DNA from: Pseudonocardia parietis
GTDB taxonomy: Bacteria > Actinomycetota > Actinomycetes > Mycobacteriales > Pseudonocardiaceae
Direction: 5' to 3'
Assembly: GCF_017876315.1 (NCBI RefSeq)
Contig: NZ_JAGINU010000001.1
Span: forward strand, 6,634,001 to 6,698,000
Length of the DNA stretch: 64,000 nt
Part shown: positions 58,838-64,000 of the stretch, in pieces
Numbering within the stretch: position 1 is the first letter of the stretch
Layout of the letters: every line of letters starts with the position of its first letter
Program-made: the position numbers and the translations under genes
Notes under the pieces: generated by a model
What the model was told of the DNA's origin: nothing
The model's input: the letters and a program-made list of their open reading frames with translations, nothing else
Database searches by the model: none

Positions 58838-59244
58838 GCGTCCCCTCCGGTCTCGCCACCTCCGGAGCGGTCACCGTCGGCGCGGGCCGAGCCCACCGCG
58901 TCGACGGGCGTCGGCTCAGCGCAACGGCGGTCGGCGCCCGCGGGCCTGGAGCACAAGCCGCGCTACTTCTCGGGGGCAGATGCCGCGCTCGAGCGGCGCG
59001 GAGAAGAGCTGCACCACCAGACGAGGACGCAGTGGTCCGGTCACGCGCACAGGTACCAGTTGGCCAGGCACCTTCGGCCAGCCTGGTCACCGCCTGCCGG
59101 CGGCTCGCACTGTCCGCGATCAGAGAGGGTGCCGGTGCTGATCACGAGCCGACCTCTCGCCGCTTGCGGGTCACCGCCATGGATCGGTGATCACGCGTAG
59201 CTCAGTGAGAATGTCGCGAAGCTGCGGACTGTCACGATGAGCAG
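58838..59244. other. intergenic region, possible remnant
   Basis: No intact gene. One plus frame around 58944-59060 (GLEHKPRYFSGADAALERRG) has protein-like composition but no start and no recognised family. CACGAT at 59233-59238, six bases before the GTG at 59245, may be a -10 element for the next gene. Confidence 0.3.
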
Positions 59245-59598
59245 GTGGCGCCCCGTTTCCCCGAGTCGACCAAGACCTCCGTGCGGCAACGGTTACGCGC
59301 GCGGACCCGTGAGCGTTGGCCCCAGATCACCGAACTGCACATGCGTCACCACGGCGTGTTCACCTACATCGGGGCCAGCACCGAGACCGAGATCCTGCCG
59401 CTGCGTCGGCTGCGCTACGTCGGATCGGCACATGACTGGCAGGTCGCGATCTACCGGGCCAGCCACGACGACTACGCCGAGTCGATCTTCCCCCACGGGC
59501 TCCCGTTCGGGACCTGCCAGGACGCACTCGACCTCGCCTGCGGCCTCTACCTCAACGACCCCACCGCCTGGCACGACCTCAGACCCCCGACGAACTAA
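59245..59598 (+). CDS. small conserved-looking hypothetical protein
   Basis: A 117-residue soluble protein (MAPRFPESTKTSVRQRLRAR at the start). It has basic N-terminal and acidic/aromatic C-terminal halves, ending with DALDLACGLYLNDPTAWHDL. The composition is that of a real folded protein, but I do not recognise the family. It lies between decayed genes, upstream of an AI-2E-type transporter and an integrase remnant, so it may be a relic of a mobile element. Confidence 0.55.
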   Translation: MAPRFPESTKTSVRQRLRARTRERWPQITELHMRHHGVFTYIGASTETEILPLRRLRYVGSAHDWQVAIYRASHDDYAESIFPHGLPFGTCQDALDLACGLYLNDPTAWHDLRPPTN

Positions 59599-59674
59599 CG
59601 ACCGGAACCACTAGCTTGGTCGCTCATCCGCTTGGGGTGACGCCCGTCCGCGTTTCGGGGGGGACCGTATAGCC

Positions 59675-60880
59675 GTGGCCAATACGAGCGGCACCGACCC
59701 TGGCACGCGGGTGCCTCGGGGCGTGATCCTCGTGCTCGCCGCCGCCGGGCTGCTGGTCGCGGCCCTGGCTGTGCAGCAGTTCGCGGGGATCGTGGCGCCC
59801 GTCGTGCTCGCGCTCATTCTCGTCGTCGCCGTGCATCCACTGACCGGGATCCTGCGCCGACTCGGCCTGCCGATGTGGCTCGCGACAACCATCACCCTCC
59901 TCGCGCTCCTCGCCGTGATCGTGGGGCTCGCGGCAGCGTTCGCGCTCTCGATCGCCCAGCTCGCCACGATCCTGCCCCAGTACGAGGACCGCTTCGTCGA
60001 ACTCGTGGTCAACCTCCGGACCTGGTTGGCGTCGCTCGGAGTCGGGCAGGACGAGCTGCAGGCCGCCCTCGATCAGATCTCCCTGGGCAGCATCGCCGGT
60101 GTACTGCGCGACATCCTCACAGGGCTGGCCACCACGTTCTCGAACCTGCTGTTCCTGATCTTCGTGGTCGCGTTCATGGCCCTCGACGCGGTCGGGTTCT
60201 CCAGCCGGCTGGCCCAAGCTCGGCGTCGACGCCCGGACTTCATCGCCCCACTGGACACCTTCGTGCGGGGCACCCGCAGCTACCTGCTGGTCACCACCAT
60301 GTTCGGGCTGATCGTCGCGGTGCTCGACACCGGCATCCTCTGGTGGCTCGGCGTGCCGTTGCCGCTGGTATGGGGGCTGCTCGCGTTCGTCACCGGCTAC
60401 ATCCCCAACATCGGGTACTTCATCGGGCTCGTCCCACCGGCACTGCTGGCCCTGCTCGAAGGCGGGCCCGAGCTGATGCTCATCGTGATCGTGGTCTACG
60501 CCGGGATCAACTTCGTGATCCAGTCGATCATCCAGCCCAAGGTCATGTCCGACACGGTCAACCTCTCGCTCACACTCACGTTCCTCTCGCTGGCCGTCTG
60601 GACCCTGATCATCGGACCGGTCGGCGCGATCCTCGCGATCCCACTGACCCTGCTGGCCAAGGCCCTACTGTTCGACATCGACCCGAGCACCAAATGGATG
60701 TCCGACCTGCTCGCAGGCGGGCCGGCCCCGCCCGACGACGACGAAACCGAGTCGGCCGCCGATCGAGTCGATGTCCCCACGGACGGCACCCCCATCGTCG
60801 TCGTCCGGCAGGAGCCCGGGCCCGACCCAGAAGCAGCCGAGGCGGGTACCAACGTGGATCAAAGACCACCGCCGGGATGA
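59675..60880 (+). CDS. AI-2E family (UPF0118/PerM-like) transporter
   Basis: A 401-residue membrane protein with seven or eight helices. Typical segments: VAPVVLALILVVAVHPL, LPMWLATTITLLALLAVIVG, RSYLLVTTMFGLIVAVL, VWGLLAFVTGYIPNIGYFIGLVPPALLALL and QSIIQPKVMSDTVNLS near the C-terminal helices. Family members export small molecules or Na+; few have been characterised. The C-terminal ~55 residues form an acidic tail that extends into the region before the integrase remnant. GTG start; a CGTATAG just upstream may be a -10. Confidence 0.9.
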   Translation: MANTSGTDPGTRVPRGVILVLAAAGLLVAALAVQQFAGIVAPVVLALILVVAVHPLTGILRRLGLPMWLATTITLLALLAVIVGLAAAFALSIAQLATILPQYEDRFVELVVNLRTWLASLGVGQDELQAALDQISLGSIAGVLRDILTGLATTFSNLLFLIFVVAFMALDAVGFSSRLAQARRRRPDFIAPLDTFVRGTRSYLLVTTMFGLIVAVLDTGILWWLGVPLPLVWGLLAFVTGYIPNIGYFIGLVPPALLALLEGGPELMLIVIVVYAGINFVIQSIIQPKVMSDTVNLSLTLTFLSLAVWTLIIGPVGAILAIPLTLLAKALLFDIDPSTKWMSDLLAGGPAPPDDDETESAADRVDVPTDGTPIVVVRQEPGPDPEAAEAGTNVDQRPPPG

Positions 60881-60890
60881 GTATCGAGAA

Positions 60891-61181
60891 GGAACGGACG
60901 CCGCTCAGAGGCTTGTCAACGTCTGCCGGTCGTTCCGCCGAATCGCCGCCGCCGCGGGCCTGGATGCCGCGGAGTGGACGGCCCGGGAACTGCGGCACAG
61001 CTTCGAGTCACTGCTCTCCGACTCGGGCGTTCCCCTGGAACACATCTCGCGACTGGTCGGGCACAGCGGCACCGCCGTCACAGAAGCCGTCTACCGGCAG
61101 CAGCTCCGGCCGGTGCTGGAGCACGGGGCCATCGCGATGGACGAGATCTTCCGGCCGATGAGGACCTGGCCTGATGTCTGA
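60891..61181 (+). pseudogene. tyrosine recombinase (integrase) C-terminal remnant
   Basis: The frame reads VNVCRSFRRIAAAAGLDA, then TARELRHSFESLLSDSGVPL and HISRLVGHSGTAVTEAVYR before a stop. These are the catalytic Arg-His, His and Tyr motifs of phage-type integrases. The N-terminal DNA-binding and core regions are absent; the upstream DNA encodes the transporter tail. The fragment ends ~110 bases from a tRNA-like 3' end, the usual int-att arrangement. Confidence 0.8.
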
Positions 61182-61250
61182 CGGGCGGATGGCCCCGAAG
61201 CCCGGAGCGATAGACACTCAGTTAGTCACTCACCGATGCCCGGCCCCGGA

Positions 61251-61281
61251 CAAAAAGAAAGCCAGGACCGGAGTCCTGGCT
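61251..61281 (-). terminator. Rho-independent terminator (minus strand)
   Basis: AGCCAGGAC-cgga-GTCCTGGCT is a perfect 9-bp stem with a 4-nt loop. On the minus strand it is followed by TTTCTTTTTG. It lies directly downstream of the tRNA-like 3' end, as the native terminator of that RNA gene would. Confidence 0.85.
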
Positions 61282-61291
61282 GGTGAAGAAG

Positions 61292-61324
61292 GGTGGAGCT
61301 GAGGGGACTCGAACCCCTGTCCCC
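61292..61324 (-). other. 3' end of a tmRNA/tRNA-like gene, candidate attachment site
   Basis: On the minus strand the sequence forms a T-arm (AGGGG-TTCGAGT-CCCCT) followed by the acceptor strand CAGCTCCACC. This is the 3' end of a tmRNA or alanine-type tRNA. No anticodon arm, tag-peptide frame or 5' acceptor strand is visible in the following 350 bases, so the RNA is not complete here. With the integrase remnant next door it is best read as an att duplicate left by an integrated element. Confidence 0.65.
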
Positions 61325-61628
61325 TTGACTGCCAGGATCATTTCGCGCCTTGCCTGAACTGGGAAATGCGTCGCTGTGCAGGTCAACCGGTGCAGTACGA
61401 TTCAGTCCAACGCAACCCGATTCGAACCGGCACCGCTCACGTGCTCCAGACTTGCTCCAAAAAGTCAGTCAATGACCTTGGACACAGAGATGCACCCCCG
61501 CGGTGTCATCGAGGCCGAGCATCACCGCGCCGCACAGGGCCGCTTCTGAGCGCTCCGAGGCCAGTAGGGCTCGACGTGGGAGTCCACAGTCCAGGCAGAC
61601 ACGCGGGTGGCCCGGTGACGGTGAGGGA
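61325..61628. other. non-coding junction region next to the att-like site
   Basis: This stretch shows no intact gene. It has the mixed composition often seen between an integration site and cargo genes. A minus frame ending at 61469 has a cysteine pair (CLDCGLP) but no credible start. Confidence 0.35.
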
Positions 61629-62384
61629 TCAGCTACCGAGCGCGTCTGACGCCGCCGTAGCGGCGCCGCGAACCAACTCGATGATCTCGGTACGACGTGC
61701 TTCGCTGATTCGGAAGGCCGGACACGGTGCGGAGATCGCCGCGACGATCCGCCCATCCTCGTACACGGCGGCGGCAGGAGCCCAGACGCCTTGGTCGATT
61801 TCCTCGTTACTGACCGACCAGCCGCGCTCGACGTCGCGCTCGACGTCGTCGAGAAATGCTTCGCGCCCGTTCACCGGTGGCAGCGCGCCGGACTCCATGG
61901 CCTCGTCCAGGTAACGCCGACGACCCTCCGAATCCAGCGATCCGAGCAACAGCCGGACGCTCGCGCCGCGTAGAGCCGGCAGCAGTTGGCCCGGCTCGAA
62001 AGACAGCCGGAACCGGCTCGGTGTCTCGACCCGGTGAATGCAGACCGGGGCGCCGTGAACCAGACGCATCAACAGCACCGACTCCCCGATCTGCTCGGAG
62101 AGTGCGCGCATCAGCGGCTCGACGGTGTCCACGATCGGCGCGGCCCGACGGGCGGCCCGCCCGAGCGCAGCTACCCGCATCGACAGGTGATATCGCCCCC
62201 GCGACGACTCCTCCAGCAGGCCCATGTCTCGCAGCAGCGCCACATAGCGATGCACGGACGGGATCGGAATCACCAGGGTTTCAGCGAGCTCTCGCACAGA
62301 GAGCACAGGTCGTTGCTCGGTGAATGCGAACAGCAGATCCAGAGCCCGCCTGCCGCTGTCGGCGCCAGCTCGTGCTGTAGCCAT
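61629..62384 (-). CDS. IclR-family regulator divergent from the alcohol dehydrogenase gene
   Basis: A 251-residue regulator. Winged helix GRRALDLLFAFTEQRPVLSV and AETLVIPIPSVHRYVALLRD. Effector domain with GESVLLMRLVHGAPVCIHRVE, LLPALRGASVRLLLG and GWSVSNEEIDQGVWAPAAAV. It probably controls the divergent dehydrogenase/Rieske operon through the two 15-bp palindromes in the 98-bp intergenic region. Confidence 0.92.
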   Translation of the reverse strand: MATARAGADSGRRALDLLFAFTEQRPVLSVRELAETLVIPIPSVHRYVALLRDMGLLEESSRGRYHLSMRVAALGRAARRAAPIVDTVEPLMRALSEQIGESVLLMRLVHGAPVCIHRVETPSRFRLSFEPGQLLPALRGASVRLLLGSLDSEGRRRYLDEAMESGALPPVNGREAFLDDVERDVERGWSVSNEEIDQGVWAPAAAVYEDGRIVAAISAPCPAFRISEARRTEIIELVRGAATAASDALGS

Positions 62385-62432
62385 CGTCGTTCCCTCCGTT
62401 GACGCCTGCTGCGTGGCGGCTTAGTCTCAATA

Positions 62433-62468
62433 AATCACTCGGCGATAGTTAAGTATCACAGAGTGATA
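62433..62468. promoter_or_regulatory. tandem IclR operators
   Basis: Two related 15-bp palindromes: AATCAC-TCG-GCGATA (62433-62447, imperfect) and TATCAC-AGA-GTGATA (62454-62468, perfect arms). Their centres are 21 bp apart, two helical turns, so two dimers could bind the same face of the DNA. The second ends just before the AAGGAG of the dehydrogenase gene. Confidence 0.65.
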
Positions 62469-62482
62469 TTAAGGAGTCAAGC

Positions 62483-63595
62483 ATGGATCCCGTAGAGGCG
62501 ATGCCCTGCCTGCCGGCCACGGCGCGGGCGAGCGTCGCTCTGCCCAGCGGCGGCTGTGAGGTGCGGGAACTGCCAGTGCCCGCACCCGATCCGGACACCG
62601 GATGGCTGCGAGTCGCCGCGTCTGGAATCTGCGGCACCGACGTCGCCCTGCAGGCCCGCGGCGTGCCAGGGCCGACCGTGCTCGGGCACCACGCGGTCGG
62701 CGCGGTCGCCGCAGTAGGAGAGGCCGCTGCGCGGCGTTGGGACGTCGGCCAGAGGGACCGCGTGGTGATCGAGGAGTACCTGCCCTGTGGCTCCTGCTCT
62801 ACCTGTCGTACCGGCCCGTACCGGCTCTGCCCTCAGACCGACATCTGGGGCGGTGGGCGTCGGATCGGCACCGTGCCGGTCACCGAGGCTCCCGGCCTGT
62901 TCGGCGGCAATGCGGAGTATCTCCACCTACCCGCCAATGCCGTGTTGCACCGCCTGCCGGACACGCTCGACGACGAGCTGGCCACTTGGGTACTGCCCTA
63001 CGCCAACGCTCTGGACTGGACGCTCGGCGCGGGCCGGCTGCGTTCCGGCGAGACCGTGATCGTCCTCGGCCCCGGCTACCACGGCTTGGCTGTCGCGGCG
63101 GCCGCGTTGGCCGGCGGTGCGGAGCGCGTGGTCGTCACCGGACTGCCACGTGACGCCGAGCGGCTGAGCATCGCCGAGGCCCTCGGCGCTGTCCCGGCCG
63201 TCACCGACGACACGCCCCGACTCGCAAGCGAGCGCCCCGATCTGGTGGTGGACACCACCGGTGGCGCGCCCGAGGTCGTCGGCCCCGCGATGGAGCTGCT
63301 CGGCCACGGCGGTCGCTTCATCCTGACGTCGCCGAAGTCGCCGGCAGCGGTCCCGGTCGACACCGCCCACATGATCCGCCGCGGCCTGTCGGTGCAGGGG
63401 GTCCGCGGTCGCTCGCCGGAAGCCGTCCGCGCCGCGATCGCGGCACTCGCCACCGGCGAATCGCGTCTCGCGCGGATCCCGGTCGCTGTGACCTCACTCG
63501 ACGGTGTCGGGGACATGCTCGCCCGCCTCGCCGTCGGTGACGGGCCGCGATCCCCGCACGTCGTTGTCCGTCCCTACCACCAGATGACGTCCTGA
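62483..63595 (+). CDS. zinc-dependent medium-chain alcohol dehydrogenase
   Basis: A 370-residue MDR enzyme. Catalytic zinc site GICGTDVAL and GHHAVG; structural zinc cysteines in PCGSCSTCRTGPYRLC. The Rossmann region VIVLGPGYHGLAVAAAAL has an altered GxGxxG (GPGYHG). AAGGAG at 62471-62476 fixes the ATG. It precedes a Rieske oxygenase gene by 25 bases and is probably in one operon with it. It would oxidise an alcohol or dihydrodiol-like intermediate of an aromatic pathway; the substrate is not readable. Confidence 0.9.
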   Translation: MDPVEAMPCLPATARASVALPSGGCEVRELPVPAPDPDTGWLRVAASGICGTDVALQARGVPGPTVLGHHAVGAVAAVGEAAARRWDVGQRDRVVIEEYLPCGSCSTCRTGPYRLCPQTDIWGGGRRIGTVPVTEAPGLFGGNAEYLHLPANAVLHRLPDTLDDELATWVLPYANALDWTLGAGRLRSGETVIVLGPGYHGLAVAAAALAGGAERVVVTGLPRDAERLSIAEALGAVPAVTDDTPRLASERPDLVVDTTGGAPEVVGPAMELLGHGGRFILTSPKSPAAVPVDTAHMIRRGLSVQGVRGRSPEAVRAAIAALATGESRLARIPVAVTSLDGVGDMLARLAVGDGPRSPHVVVRPYHQMTS

Positions 63596-63620
63596 CACCG
63601 ACTGAAAGGAACCAATACCC

Positions 63621-64000
63621 GTGCTGACGCGTGAGCAGAACGAACGACTCATCCGCACCGACCGGGGCACCGAGATGGGTGCCCTGCTACGCCGCTACTG
63701 GATTCCGGCGTTGCTCACCGAAGAGATCCCGGAGCCGGACTGCCCCCCGGTGCGGGTACAGCTGCTCGGGGAGCGCCTCATCGCGTTCCGGGACAGCGAA
63801 GGCAGGCTCGGTCTGCTCGACGAGTTCTGCAGCCACCGTACGGCTTCGCTGTTCTTCGGCCGCAACGAGGAGTGCGGTCTGCGGTGTGCCTACCACGGCT
63901 GGAAATACGACGTCGACGGCAACTGTGTGGACATGCCCTCGGAGCCGCCCGAGAGCCGGTTCCGAGAGAAGATCAAGCAGAAGGCCTACCCGTGTATCGA
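63621..64000 (+). CDS. Rieske non-haem iron oxygenase, large subunit, 3' truncated by window edge
   Basis: The first 126 residues are visible. MLTREQNERLIRTDRGTEMG and LLRRYWIPALLTEEI are typical of phthalate 4,5-dioxygenase-type oxygenases. The [2Fe-2S] Rieske ligands are in DEFCSHRTASLFFGR and CGLRCAYHGWKYD. These proteins hydroxylate or demethylate aromatic acids with a separate reductase. GTG start follows GAAAGGA. The catalytic iron domain lies outside the window. Confidence 0.92.
   Translation, partial: MLTREQNERLIRTDRGTEMGALLRRYWIPALLTEEIPEPDCPPVRVQLLGERLIAFRDSEGRLGLLDEFCSHRTASLFFGRNEECGLRCAYHGWKYDVDGNCVDMPSEPPESRFREKIKQKAYPCI

Noticed and set aside
61292..61670. Complete tmRNA gene on the minus strand
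   Set aside because: Only the T-arm and acceptor 3' strand are recognisable; no tag-peptide frame, pseudoknot-like segments or 5' GGGGCUG end were found.

Overview
The window is very GC-rich DNA with many GTG starts, dense four-base GTGA/ATGA stop-start overlaps, a perfect mycobacterial-type LexA box and a bacterial Ku/LigD pair. This points to a high-GC actinobacterium. The gene content resembles Pseudonocardiaceae such as Pseudonocardia, but the genus is an inference. All functions are read from protein motifs; no searches were run.

Layout. 0-5.2 kb: 3' part of an acyl-CoA synthetase, a Tat-exported multicopper oxidase with a small membrane partner, and a NarL-type two-component system. 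5.2-11 kb: TrmH-type rRNA methyltransferase, MFS exporter, dienoyl-CoA isomerase-like crotonase, a lysine/alanine-rich protein, an RsbW-like ATPase and a DUF222/HNH protein behind an SOS box. 11.5-19.4 kb: histidine utilisation genes (hutU, an M20 amidohydrolase, hutF, hutI, then a hutH-like gene) with a divergent IclR regulator. The hutH-like protein lacks the Ala-Ser-Gly cofactor triad. 19.4-23.2 kb: DUF421 and DUF218 membrane proteins and a secreted von Willebrand A protein.

23.3-27.9 kb: a hydroxycinnamate (ferulate/coumarate) side-chain cluster (vdh, ech, fcs, MarR) ending in a deleted amidohydrolase gene. 28.0-40.0 kb: a PaaX-family regulator divergent from a nine-gene, almost gapless operon: polar-amino-acid-type ABC importer, CapA-like protein, class III CoA-transferase, two 2-hydroxyacyl-CoA dehydratase-like subunits, MFS transporter and CocE-type hydrolase. 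The dehydratase-like pair has lost most or all expected Fe-S cysteines and no activator gene is present. I regard this operon as the best candidate for an undescribed system. 40.0-45.4 kb: MFS and TetR gene remnants, an IclR regulator, an aromatic hydroxylase and an S9 peptidase.

45.5-57 kb: CbiZ, carotenoid/stilbene-type oxygenase, DUF1269, a BTAD/NB-ARC regulator, LigD (domain order Lig-PE-Pol) with Ku, and an iron-siderophore binding lipoprotein. 57-61.6 kb: a decayed patch with a frameshifted DUF2306 gene, a small hypothetical gene, an AI-2E-family transporter, an integrase C-terminal remnant and a tRNA-like 3' end that looks like an attachment site. 61.6-64 kb: IclR regulator with a double operator, zinc alcohol dehydrogenase and a Rieske oxygenase that runs off the window.

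Taken together the window is rich in aromatic and CoA-thioester catabolism, each block with its own local regulator. Two intergenic inverted repeats with compensating arm changes and identical 20-nt loops suggest a dispersed structured repeat family.
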